23,226 nt of DNA from Verrucomicrobiota bacterium. GTDB taxonomy: Bacteria; Verrucomicrobiota; Verrucomicrobiia; Limisphaerales; UBA11320. This document shows, in pieces, positions 16,101-23,226 of this stretch. Below the pieces are notes generated by a model. That model did not search any database, had not been told where the DNA came from, and saw only the letters and a list, made by a program, of their open reading frames with translations. Each line of letters starts with the position of its first letter. Position 1 is the first letter of the stretch. A program made the position numbers and the translations under genes. The stretch lies in assembly GCA_016871475.1 (NCBI GenBank), contig VHDG01000002.1, forward strand, positions 1 through 23,226, written 5' to 3'.

Positions 16101-16139
16101 TTCCTGAAGCAAACGTCCAACATCTCGGGAAGGAATTAA
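13116..16139 (+). CDS. Exported PVC-type propeller/HEAT/CxxCH haem protein
   Basis: A 1007-residue member of the large PVC-lineage proteins annotated as membrane-bound dehydrogenase or PVC-type haem-binding CxxCH protein. Domain order: signal-peptide-like N-terminus (MLPRAWIMLAGVGVLNAHG); beta-propeller about 40-420, resembling sugar/sorbosone dehydrogenases, with calcium-loop motifs DSDGDGVFD and DADNDGRAD; HEAT-like alpha-helical repeats about 440-860; then a c-type haem domain with CLSCH (C881, C884, H885) and a likely Met ligand in MMPQGF (976-977). It probably works in the periplasm or at the outer surface, oxidising a carbohydrate-like substrate and passing electrons to the haem; the substrate is unknown. 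The ATG at 13116 is chosen for the signal peptide; the ATG at 13137 is possible. The frame remains open upstream through the ferredoxin gene, but that part is a shadow. Confidence 0.9.
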   Translation: MLPRAWIMLAGVGVLNAHGGLPTGPLSPKEATAAFKLEPGIEAKCVAWEPLVQSPSALAFNDQGHLFVAENRGYPSGPPPGQMPLGRIARLQDSDGDGVFDRRTEFAEGLTFPNGLMWWQGGVLVSCSPDLLYLKDADNDGRADIREIWFTGFDTHSTPQLRACYPTLGPDGWIYLSRGWSGGTITSPKWPSLASVDLKDGDFRFRPDGSAAEAIGGNGQFGLAFDPFGRRFIVSSRNPLMHAVTHRRSWDSNPAMPFREVVQDVSPTGAEAKVLPAAEDLTTSGFSPELMSQLQAGTFTSACGIHYNLSLGLGGERQGNWFICEPAQALIQRQLITPNGASFRSRRASETQEFVTSTDSWHHPVFLCTGPDGFLYVADMYRKTIDHPDRVPDDARKRLDFESGRYMGRIWRFKDKEALTEAGVRVWKNDGMAVAEAVRDLRSRNPWVRESARRRVIEFWFGLSAEDRRNSSWVASLRTELVKAGKEASGAWVRSGVTQLLRIMGGRLPQDLGWDPTRDPAAGVREQAVLWMDDLLVNPDISDHEAIRSRCLDLAEDPDPRVRFQALLTLAKVRDADRDILRILVNRSSQDASDRWLRTAILSHARLNHTLAMRLGADASLTDTNLKPLLRELGHSIGATPTESKAALALKAMLSRGNAHPVWLPDFVRGIATGLRSRGFGNDKSPLDALSNTETGRQLELSAGLEQLRAGSIQLARGTTHSTLKAGAASVLGEFDNPESRQALEALLDDREAIEVQREAAAALGGLNDESAAELLTSSEHWPSYPPTVRDMVITALTTQPRHAPVLLSKLESGAIPTWLIQPDKRNRLKSLTDPSLRERAQKLFESVGGADRRKVYEQHKDVLQLAADVERGRDVFRKACLSCHQHYGEGAKVGPDLTGLRNQPGEALLLHILVPDAEIHPGFESYAVETLDGRLITGLLVSETPSEITLRASLGAEETISRSNIEARRLSPLSMMPQGFEETLTRQELADLIGFLKQTSNISGRN

Positions 16140-16169
16140 CTTCGAAGCAGCCAGGCTGGATCGAAGGTT
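16138..16169. terminator. Bidirectional hairpin between convergent haem/propeller genes
   Basis: CTTCGA (16140-16145) pairs with TCGAAG (16161-16166). Inside, after an A/A and G/G mismatch, CAGC (16148-16151) pairs with GCTG (16155-16158) around a 3-nt loop, and AAC/GTT can extend the base with a one-nt shift. It fills the 40-bp gap between two stop codons facing each other. Being symmetrical it could serve both strands; there is no T-run. Confidence 0.52.
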
Positions 16170-16179
16170 GACGGAGAGG

Positions 16180-18414
16180 CTAGCGGAGCGCGTGGATGGT
16201 GGAGTAAGCCTCGCCGGTGAAGATTATCCCATCCTTTGCATTCAGGTTGTATCGAACCCGCATCTGCATCACAGGCTGAATCTCGGGAAGCGCCAGCACA
16301 ACTGTTCGTTCATCATCCATCAACGTGGCTGATGTGACCTCCAACTTGTCACGCCCCATCTTCGTGGGATCCTTCACGGACCATTCCTTGGAGCCATATT
16401 CCCTGGCGTACTTGTAATTCCACTGCTCCAGGCCCCAGCTTCCGACGTCCTCAGCAGCGGATTTCTCCAAACGGTCACCAAAAACCAGTCGCAGGCCGTA
16501 GCGATGGGCTGTCATCTCGAGCAGGTCATAGTGGTTCGCTCCCGTGTAACGCATGCGCTGAAGACATCCGTCCTGGACCGCAGCGGTCTGCCAACCTCGT
16601 GACCCAACCACGTAGAGCTGGCGATCGTAAGCTCGAAAAGCCCCCCGCATGACGCCAGACAGGAACTTCCCTTTGAGCGGCACGATTCCCCCCTGAGGAT
16701 AGCCCTTCACCTTGTCACGAAATATCAAAGCCAGGGAACATCGGCCAAAGGACAGGCTCAGAAGCTGCCCGCTCAAAGGCCCCCACCCCTCCCGGGGCGA
16801 CCACACCTGGCTGCCCGTCGAATTGTCCACCGAATGTGGAATCCAACAGAGAGGTGGATCGTAGCCCAGCGGATTCGGATGTCCCTCCTGCGGACCGCCA
16901 AACCCGTGATAGCCCCCGTAACGCACCTCAGAGATCTGGGAGGAGGGCGTCCAGTCTCCTTCCTGCGGAGTCACAGTGATGGTTCCATCGGGCCCCACAG
17001 ACATCCCGTTGGGGTTTCGCCAGCCTGTGGCGATCACGGTGCGTTGCTTTCCATCCGCTGCGATCTTGTGAGCACCGATCGGATCCACGTAGTAGAAGTT
17101 GCCAGCGGCATCGGTCTCCAAAGCGGCGACGTAGTCATGGCCTCCCGTGGATGTTTGGATGAGGTTGCTAAAGTTGACGTAATCGTCCGCCTCCCCGTCG
17201 CGGTTCCGATCGTGGAGCGCTGTGATCTGGTCACGCCCCAAGACATGAACCACGCCCTTGACCACTCGAAGCCCCAACGGTTGGAAGAGCCCGGTCGCAA
17301 ACCTTCGCCACGTGAGTTTCTCGAGCTTCGCATCGATGCCACTGACCGTCCAAACGTCTCCATGCAACGTGCACACCGCGGCATCGCCGTTCGGAAGAAA
17401 GTCTATCCCACTGAGAAACATCAACGCCTTCCACGGATTGTCGTGGGGAACCTGAAGGGTATCGATGACATAAGCCTGCGTGCCCGTCCCCAACTCACCC
17501 TTGGTCTCGATGGCCGGCCATCGCCCGCCTGTTGGCTCAGCCAGATCCCCGAGCGGATCTTCCGTGGGAGCCTTGAGGGCAGCCTCCCGGATGGCGGGCA
17601 ACAGATCAACGGGTCCCGACCAGAGGAAACAGTGCGATTGCTGGATCTTGGTGGAAACGGGCAGCTCGAGGGTGAGAACGTTCCTCGACACGACATTCGT
17701 CCCGATCCTCGCCCCGCCTCGAACAGCGGCCATCCAGGCTGTCTGCCCTGCTCGCATGACCGCCACCGAGTATTCCCCGATTCGGTCGGATGCGACGGGT
17801 GTTGCTAGTTCGCCCTCAACCAGGTCCAGGAGGATGGGCCGGGCGATTCCTTCAGCTTCGAACGTGCGTGTGAACAAAATGTTGGTCGCGACCTTGTGGA
17901 TCCAGGGCGATTCCCAAAGGCGAGTACCGTTCACCCGATATTTGAGAATCACCCGGTCCTTGTGAACAGAGAGCCCGGTGTAGTGGGCGTTCGCCCCGTG
18001 CCATCCGCCAGAGGCGGGTGCGACAAGGCTCACGGGCCCCGCGGGCTGTGGAGCTCCGTTGATCCCGTATCGGTGGGTGGGAAACTCAAGAAAGCCGGAA
18101 GTCCAGGCCACGCGAAGATTGGGCGCAGCCGTGTCATAGCCCACTGCCGCCTCGCCCCGAGCCCCAACGCGAACGGAAAGACCTTTCGCGATAGCACCAT
18201 TCGGAGGCGTGAGCGTGCTGGCAAGGAAGGATCCCAGCTCGGACTGCTGCCATCGACGATCCTGCCAGTCGGATTCCTTTTGTCGCGAAGGCTCCACTGC
18301 CCGGCGGACACCCGGAGCGGCTGTCGGGGGTTCGGCAGCGATGGAGGGTGACAGGACGCAACCCGCGATGAGCAGGCAGAGCTCGAGCCTGGCGATGAAC
18401 ACTCCTGGCGTCAT
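16180..18414 (-). CDS. Exported propeller protein without haem motif (possibly DUF6797 type)
   Basis: A 744-residue secreted protein related to the propeller part of PVC dehydrogenase-like proteins. The N-terminus is a signal peptide; LLIAGC (residues 14-19) fits a lipobox, so it could be a lipoprotein, while cleavage after SIAA (24-27) would release it. Residues about 40-280 form a beta-rich domain that I do not recognise with certainty (possibly the region called DUF6797). About 300-650 is a six-bladed-propeller-like region with DRNRDGEAD, GWRNPNGMSVGPDGT, LCWIPHSVDNSTGSQVW and CLQRMRYTG. The C-terminal 90 residues are another beta domain. No CxxCH is present, unlike the two neighbouring large proteins, so electrons would have to go elsewhere, perhaps to the haem of the gene just upstream. 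The ATGA overlap at 18411-18414 couples its translation to that gene. Confidence 0.85.
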   Translation of the reverse strand: MTPGVFIARLELCLLIAGCVLSPSIAAEPPTAAPGVRRAVEPSRQKESDWQDRRWQQSELGSFLASTLTPPNGAIAKGLSVRVGARGEAAVGYDTAAPNLRVAWTSGFLEFPTHRYGINGAPQPAGPVSLVAPASGGWHGANAHYTGLSVHKDRVILKYRVNGTRLWESPWIHKVATNILFTRTFEAEGIARPILLDLVEGELATPVASDRIGEYSVAVMRAGQTAWMAAVRGGARIGTNVVSRNVLTLELPVSTKIQQSHCFLWSGPVDLLPAIREAALKAPTEDPLGDLAEPTGGRWPAIETKGELGTGTQAYVIDTLQVPHDNPWKALMFLSGIDFLPNGDAAVCTLHGDVWTVSGIDAKLEKLTWRRFATGLFQPLGLRVVKGVVHVLGRDQITALHDRNRDGEADDYVNFSNLIQTSTGGHDYVAALETDAAGNFYYVDPIGAHKIAADGKQRTVIATGWRNPNGMSVGPDGTITVTPQEGDWTPSSQISEVRYGGYHGFGGPQEGHPNPLGYDPPLCWIPHSVDNSTGSQVWSPREGWGPLSGQLLSLSFGRCSLALIFRDKVKGYPQGGIVPLKGKFLSGVMRGAFRAYDRQLYVVGSRGWQTAAVQDGCLQRMRYTGANHYDLLEMTAHRYGLRLVFGDRLEKSAAEDVGSWGLEQWNYKYAREYGSKEWSVKDPTKMGRDKLEVTSATLMDDERTVVLALPEIQPVMQMRVRYNLNAKDGIIFTGEAYSTIHALR

Positions 18415-21400
18415 GGATTCACAAATGTGCCATTGGTTGCCTGAACTCTGAGGTGCTGAGGAAACGCCTTGGGATCCAGCCTCACCAGAACGGTATGAAC
18501 ACCCGCTCCCACCTCCAACAAAGCTTCTCGGCCACCCCCGGCAGGCTTGCCGTTGATCCAGATCGATGCGTCACCCACACCTTCAAGAGTGAGACGGAGG
18601 GGGCCGGCCAGGGCAGTCTGAACCTTGGTCGCGACATAAACCGATGTCAGCCCCAGGTACTTGAACACCGACTTTGCAGGATCCATCTCCTGTGCCGGGA
18701 GGCGACCGTCCACGAGAGAAAAAACAGGAATCCAACCCTCGGCGTTGAGAGGCAGCGACAGCACCTTCTCCATTCCGAACTGCTCGTCCTGGTGGGTTCC
18801 CGGCCGGATTTTCCAAGCTCGCGCCACGGAGCCCTGCGAGGCATCATAGGGCCCGGGCCTGCCGAGCTCGGACAGAAAGCGGAACAGGTCCAGCCGTTCC
18901 TGGGCCGAGAGCCCATCGATCAGACCCGCAGGCATCAAAGACCCGCCCGTGGCCCGACGATCGATGTTGTTCTTCGCCACGGCAAATTCACCACCCAGAG
19001 TGTTGCGGAGCACCAGCTGCTCAGGAGACTCCGACACGAGGATTCCGCTCAATTCCTGACCGTCCTTCGTATCGATGATCAAGGAGTGATAACCCTCCTT
19101 CACCTTGCGATTCGGAAACCACAGGGACTCGATCAGATAGTCCATGGGAGCGCTGGCTCCGATGCTGGTCATGTCAGGACCCACCTTGCCTCCTGCTCCC
19201 CCGATAGCATGGCAGGAGACACACGCGAGCTGGGAACGCCGATAGATCATCTCGCCACGAGCCGGGTCGCCTTTGGAAGCCGCCTCAACGGCGAGATGTT
19301 TAAGCTCGGCATCGGAAAGCGACGCTTCCCCCTCTGAGAGATCGGCCCCTCGAGTCAAGGCGAGCACCAGATCTGGTTCGCTACGCCCACTCTCCCGCGC
19401 GGCGCGCAAACCGCCCTTGGCCGCAGGAACAGGGATTCCAGATTTCGGCAGCGCCTTGGTGAGCGCGCCTGCCCCTCCCTGGATGGAGAGCAGGGATCTC
19501 ATCAGCCGATGTCCTTCCTCCTCGGTCTGAATGCTCAGAATGCTCTGGATGGCGGGCGGGATGGCCGCGGAGAGGTTGATCGCCGCGAGCGCGCCGATGG
19601 CGGCGTGGCGGGAAGCAGCGGGCACTGCGGTTGCCGTAAGAGGCAGCAGAGTCTCCACCCCGCTTTTGCCACCCATCTCACGCAAGGCTTCGATCAAAGC
19701 CGCCTCAGTAGTGGCGGCTAGTTGTCCCCCGGCAGCTTTCTGAGCGAGTTCAGCAAACCGAGGCGAGTGACGTTTCCAGGCGCCGGAAAGCCGGATGGCT
19801 GCTTCGGCAACGGAAGGACTTGGGTGCTGGAGCAACGTTTCGATTCTTGCCAGGTCCCCGTTAGGAAGCGCTTTGCGAAGTCGGGCAGCCTGCGCAAGGG
19901 CCTGAAGACTCCGTGTCAAGGCGGCGTCGGAAAACCCTCCAGCGATTACCTGATCAAATAGTTTGGCGAGCTCAGCCCTTCCCCCTGACTGCCCCACAAT
20001 CTCGATCAAACTGCCTGAGCCGTCCCGCGCCAGCGGCTGTTTCTCCAGAATCTCCGCGATGACTTGTCCTGCCGCCCGGGGTTCGATGGCATTCAGCCCG
20101 AATTCCAGCTGCTTCTCCCGACCTTCCGACTTCCACTCACCGGACTTGAGAGCCTTAAGCCACGGATCCGCCAGATCGTTAACCGTCAGCCAGAGAGCAT
20201 ACTCCAGATGTTTGTCCAACGGCATGTCCATTGCCGAAAGCGCGAGCTCAGCCGATCTCGCGCTGGGAAGTTTCGCGAGTGCCCTGAGGGTCTCCAAACG
20301 AACCCGGGGATGGCTGTCCTTGATTCGGCGGGCCAGAAGTTCGAGAGGCCGTGATAGTTCGGCAGCGGACAACGTCGAGGCCGGTTTGAAACGGAATGCA
20401 CGTTCCTCGCCCTGAGCCGCCAAACCTGGATGGATCCGGTGCTTCCAAGCAGACAACACCCGGACCGCCCCCGCCCGCACTCTGCCATCCCTGGCTTCCA
20501 GCAACCTCTCAAGAAGACCCACGTCCACATGGTCGAGGCCTTGATGCAGCCACAGGCCTTCCAGAAGCGCACGTTCGTCGCTTTGTCGACGGATCCAGTC
20601 ACCGACGGCGGGCAACACCGAGGGGCCTCGCTCGACGAGCACGCGTCTTGCTTTCTCACGATGAAAGCTGGATGCCCCCAACAGAAGCCCGAGCAGCTCC
20701 TCAGAGCTCGCGGCGGATAAGTCTCGTTTCGGCATGGCCGGACTGGACTTCGGAGCGACACGCCAGATCCGGCCGTGTTCCTTGTCACGCCGCGGATCAC
20801 GAAAATCCACTTCACCATGCTGGATGATGGGGTTGGACCAATCTGCGATGTAGAGAGCACCATCGGGCCCCATCTTGACGTCGATCGGTCGAAACTCGGC
20901 GCTTTGGGTACGCACGATCTCAGGCATCTCCTGAGTGGCGTAGGCGGAGCCCTGTTCTTGCGAGGAAAACCGGACGATACGGTGGGCCCGGAAATCGCAC
21001 GTGATCATGCTCCCCTGCCAATCGTCGGGAAAGAGAGGGCTGTGGAGGATCTCAAAGCCACAGAACTTCGGATAATTTCCCGGGCTGACGCTGCCCAGGA
21101 TACGCCGCGCGCCTGCGTAAGTGAGGTACATGGCTTGGGGAACGATGTAGTTAATGCCTTCAATACCTGCACCGTCCGTCGCGAAAGACTGGCCATAGAG
21201 ATCAAACTGGTGACCCCAGGTGTTCACGAGGCCTTTCATGTAAACCCCCATTTCCAAGGTCGATGGCCGGAGGTTGAGGATGCCGCCGCTGTTCAGCCTC
21301 ACGACGCCGTTCGGCGTTTCAGTGTGGGTATGGATGTAAATCGACTGGTTCATGTAGAGCAAACCGTCCATGCCCCAGTGAAGCGTGTGAATGATATGGT

Positions 21401-23135
21401 GGGTGTCCTCAGTCCCAAAGCCCGAGAGAACGGTCTTCCGGACATCCGCACGGCCATCACCGTCAGTATCCTTTAAGTGTAGAAGCTCTGTGCTTTGTCC
21501 GACGTAGATCCCTCCGTTGCCAGCCGCGACTCCCGTGGGAGTCAGCAAGCCTTCGGCAAAATTTGATGCGCGGTCGGCCACACCATCCCCATCCGTGTCT
21601 TCGAGCATGACAATCGAGTCCTCCGCTTCCTGTCCGGGCTTGATCTGCGGATAGACCGATGAGCTCGCCACGAACAAGCGGCCCTTCTCGTCGAAGTTCA
21701 TGTGGATGGGCTTGTAGAGGAGGGGGTTTTCGGCAAAAAGCCGGACCTCCAGCCCCTCAGCGACGGTGAACGAAGGATGGGCTTGAGGCTGTGCAGGCTG
21801 AGGCCTCGGCTTCGATGTCTTGCCAGGCCTCAGTTCCGGCTTCGGGCGATCCCCGGGTGAAGCGGAGCGAGACACTCCAAACGTGTGCTCTTTCGGGATC
21901 CTCAGCTCAGCAATCCTCTTCTCCTCCTCTTCGATGAGCGGATCGAACTGCGGAATTTCAGCAGCGTTGCGCCCCTGCTCATGTTTCCGAAACAGGAAAA
22001 GGTAGGTGCTGTTCTGCGGACGCCATCGATGAAAGAACAGCTCGTTTTTCTTCAGGATCACCTGCAGCAACTGCTCTGATTGATGCCACAGAGGGCCTGA
22101 ACCCAACATGACGCCCTGTTGCAACAGATTCTGGTCGCCGCCAAAAATCACCTCTCCGTCCATGGTCACGGAGAAATCGCCGGAGGTCAGCCCGGGTGTC
22201 TTCAGAAAAACAAACCCGCCAGGGTCATCACCCGCAGCGGGTGCCGGCAACCGTTCGAGCCTCGCTTGAAACTCCAGTTTGCCGTTCGACCTCTTCACTG
22301 TACTTATCTGTGCTCCTTTGGGACTCATGGTTCCCTCGAATCCTGCCTGGACTTCGAGGTGGGCCGAAGTGTTGTCGAGTCCCAACGCACCCGCGATCAC
22401 TTCAGCCAGCTTTCGATGTCCCTCAGCGCTCGGATGGATGCCGTTGTCGGTGTAGAGCCCGCCCGTTGCGGTGGCCGTAAACAGATCCACAAAGCGAGCG
22501 CCGCGTTTCGTCGCCACACGGCCAACGGCATGAGCGTAGGCTTTCAGGTCCTGATTGTGGGGTCCGGGAGGGGGTAACGGAGCGCCGAGGTCTTCATGAC
22601 GGATCGGACTTAGAAGCACGAGGCGAACGCCGGCGGGCTTTGATTGGGCCTGAATGCCTTCGATCAAGAGATCGAGGTCCGATTCGAACTTGGCAAGCCC
22701 CGACGGCCCACCGAACGATGCGGCCATGCCGTAGCCAATCAGAGCTACAGTCGGCTTCACCGCCTGGATCTGCCCCAGAAGATTGGTCCGGAAATGCACA
22801 TCCCCACGATGCCAATCGAAACTGGCCCTGGACTCACCGGTCGGGAGATCGGCGCTCCAGCTGAGATTCCGGAATGTGAGAGCCAGACCGGGGTGGGCGG
22901 CCGTGATCCGATGTTCGATGAACCCCCGAGAGCCCTCCAGTTCCAGAAACGTATCCCCCAACAGCATCACACGGTCGCCCGCCCGGAACTCGAAAGGAAG
23001 ATTCGCAGCAGCACCGACCACGCCGGCCCAACTGACAAACATCAGATGAGCACAAAGAATCCACGCACTGCGCAGGCGACCGGATGACAAACAATGGAGG
23101 ATGCTCCTTCGAGACGGGCTCATGATGTTCTTCAT
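18411..23135 (-). CDS. Giant exported fusion: SGNH-like, propeller, HEAT, CxxCH haem, C-terminal beta domain
   Basis: A 1574-residue exported protein. The N-terminus is basic then hydrophobic (signal peptide ending about residue 44, GVVGAAA). Residues 48-255 are an SGNH/GDSL-hydrolase-like domain with VMLLGDTFLE (G60 D61 T62), FRNLSWSADL, IGYGMAASF and the DNGIHP block (D230, H234); 255-420 is its beta-rich extension (HRWRPQNSTYLF); 421-454 is a Pro/Lys-rich linker. The propeller runs from about 455 to 792 with DTDGDGVAD (513-521) and DTDGDGRAD (556-564), HEAT-like repeats to about 1290, haem motif CVSCH (C1305, C1308, H1309), and a C-terminal beta domain with SIWINGKPAGGG, like sugar-binding or PA14-type modules. 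It probably processes a polysaccharide-derived substrate outside the cytoplasm; the substrate is unknown. An ATG at 23123 is an alternative start. It leads an operon with the 744-residue protein. Confidence 0.9.
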   Translation of the reverse strand: MKNIMSPSRRSILHCLSSGRLRSAWILCAHLMFVSWAGVVGAAANLPFEFRAGDRVMLLGDTFLELEGSRGFIEHRITAAHPGLALTFRNLSWSADLPTGESRASFDWHRGDVHFRTNLLGQIQAVKPTVALIGYGMAASFGGPSGLAKFESDLDLLIEGIQAQSKPAGVRLVLLSPIRHEDLGAPLPPPGPHNQDLKAYAHAVGRVATKRGARFVDLFTATATGGLYTDNGIHPSAEGHRKLAEVIAGALGLDNTSAHLEVQAGFEGTMSPKGAQISTVKRSNGKLEFQARLERLPAPAAGDDPGGFVFLKTPGLTSGDFSVTMDGEVIFGGDQNLLQQGVMLGSGPLWHQSEQLLQVILKKNELFFHRWRPQNSTYLFLFRKHEQGRNAAEIPQFDPLIEEEEKRIAELRIPKEHTFGVSRSASPGDRPKPELRPGKTSKPRPQPAQPQAHPSFTVAEGLEVRLFAENPLLYKPIHMNFDEKGRLFVASSSVYPQIKPGQEAEDSIVMLEDTDGDGVADRASNFAEGLLTPTGVAAGNGGIYVGQSTELLHLKDTDGDGRADVRKTVLSGFGTEDTHHIIHTLHWGMDGLLYMNQSIYIHTHTETPNGVVRLNSGGILNLRPSTLEMGVYMKGLVNTWGHQFDLYGQSFATDGAGIEGINYIVPQAMYLTYAGARRILGSVSPGNYPKFCGFEILHSPLFPDDWQGSMITCDFRAHRIVRFSSQEQGSAYATQEMPEIVRTQSAEFRPIDVKMGPDGALYIADWSNPIIQHGEVDFRDPRRDKEHGRIWRVAPKSSPAMPKRDLSAASSEELLGLLLGASSFHREKARRVLVERGPSVLPAVGDWIRRQSDERALLEGLWLHQGLDHVDVGLLERLLEARDGRVRAGAVRVLSAWKHRIHPGLAAQGEERAFRFKPASTLSAAELSRPLELLARRIKDSHPRVRLETLRALAKLPSARSAELALSAMDMPLDKHLEYALWLTVNDLADPWLKALKSGEWKSEGREKQLEFGLNAIEPRAAGQVIAEILEKQPLARDGSGSLIEIVGQSGGRAELAKLFDQVIAGGFSDAALTRSLQALAQAARLRKALPNGDLARIETLLQHPSPSVAEAAIRLSGAWKRHSPRFAELAQKAAGGQLAATTEAALIEALREMGGKSGVETLLPLTATAVPAASRHAAIGALAAINLSAAIPPAIQSILSIQTEEEGHRLMRSLLSIQGGAGALTKALPKSGIPVPAAKGGLRAARESGRSEPDLVLALTRGADLSEGEASLSDAELKHLAVEAASKGDPARGEMIYRRSQLACVSCHAIGGAGGKVGPDMTSIGASAPMDYLIESLWFPNRKVKEGYHSLIIDTKDGQELSGILVSESPEQLVLRNTLGGEFAVAKNNIDRRATGGSLMPAGLIDGLSAQERLDLFRFLSELGRPGPYDASQGSVARAWKIRPGTHQDEQFGMEKVLSLPLNAEGWIPVFSLVDGRLPAQEMDPAKSVFKYLGLTSVYVATKVQTALAGPLRLTLEGVGDASIWINGKPAGGGREALLEVGAGVHTVLVRLDPKAFPQHLRVQATNGTFVNP

Positions 23136-23226
23136 AATAATCGCGAGGGTCAGGAAATTCTGACGCGCAGCTTCCTACAGACGTTCAAGTCGATTGCGGA
23201 CCACGTAGTCATTTGTCATATCGAGT
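23136..23226 (-). promoter_or_regulatory. Upstream region of the giant fusion gene (cut by window edge)
   Basis: The 91 bp before the start hold an interrupted palindrome, GTCAG (23149-23153) and CTGAC (23160-23164) around a 6-nt A/T-rich spacer, a plausible repressor site or 5'-leader stem. No -35/-10 pair is convincing. The rest of the upstream region is outside the window. Confidence 0.28.

Noticed and set aside
16834..17808. 324-residue + strand open frame
   Set aside because: It is antisense to the 744-residue propeller protein and shows no recognisable motif.
1..23226. tRNA, rRNA, CRISPR array, insertion sequence or phage gene
   Set aside because: No repeated spacer array, transposase or integrase motif, or cloverleaf-like sequence was found in the short gaps between genes.

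Overview
The window reads as a chromosomal segment of a Verrucomicrobiota-type (PVC superphylum) bacterium. The strongest sign is a group of very large exported proteins typical of that lineage: a calcium-loop beta-propeller, then HEAT-like repeats, then a CxxCH haem domain. Two of these are present (starting at 13116 on + and 23135 on -), with a related propeller protein that lacks haem beside one of them. The DNA is moderately G+C-rich, the genes are close together, and no tRNA, rRNA, CRISPR array or recognisable insertion sequence was found.

Layout. 1-4.8 kb is housekeeping: the 3' part of an Mrp/ApbC Fe-S carrier ATPase, convergent lysA (diaminopimelate decarboxylase) preceded by a small lipoprotein gene, then divergent aroC (chorismate synthase) and a MoxR-type AAA+ ATPase without its usual DUF58/VWA partners. 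4.96-7.44 kb is a compact three-gene + strand cassette: an RlaP/YcgL-family nucleotidyltransferase with an extra N-terminal beta domain, a small HD phosphohydrolase (COG4339 type), and a second, divergent RlaP-family nucleotidyltransferase joined to the HD gene by a 4-nt stop/start overlap. RlaP proteins (PF10127) are linked to RNA repair, so this is the best candidate in the window for an under-described system: possibly RNA end processing and nucleotide addition, with no ligase in view.

7.47-12.74 kb is a minus-strand run, in transcription order proB (glutamate 5-kinase), a CBS/DRTGG-regulated manganese pyrophosphatase, a short ribosome hibernation factor, an amidohydrolase-family deaminase and an SDR reductase. 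The last two are coupled by an ATGA overlap. A divergent intergenic region separates proB from a small single-cluster [4Fe-4S] ferredoxin gene.

13.1-23.1 kb holds the exported oxidoreductase-like proteins. A 1007-residue propeller/HEAT/CxxCH protein on + converges on a minus-strand pair: a 1574-residue fusion (SGNH-hydrolase-like domain, propeller, HEAT, CxxCH haem, C-terminal beta domain) and, coupled by ATGA, a 744-residue propeller protein. A bidirectional hairpin lies between the convergent genes. In the 1574-residue protein three of the four SGNH signature residues appear replaced, suggesting a lost or altered esterase activity.

Almost no start codon in the window has a clear Shine-Dalgarno sequence, so starts were chosen from protein family alignment, signal peptides and gene overlaps.
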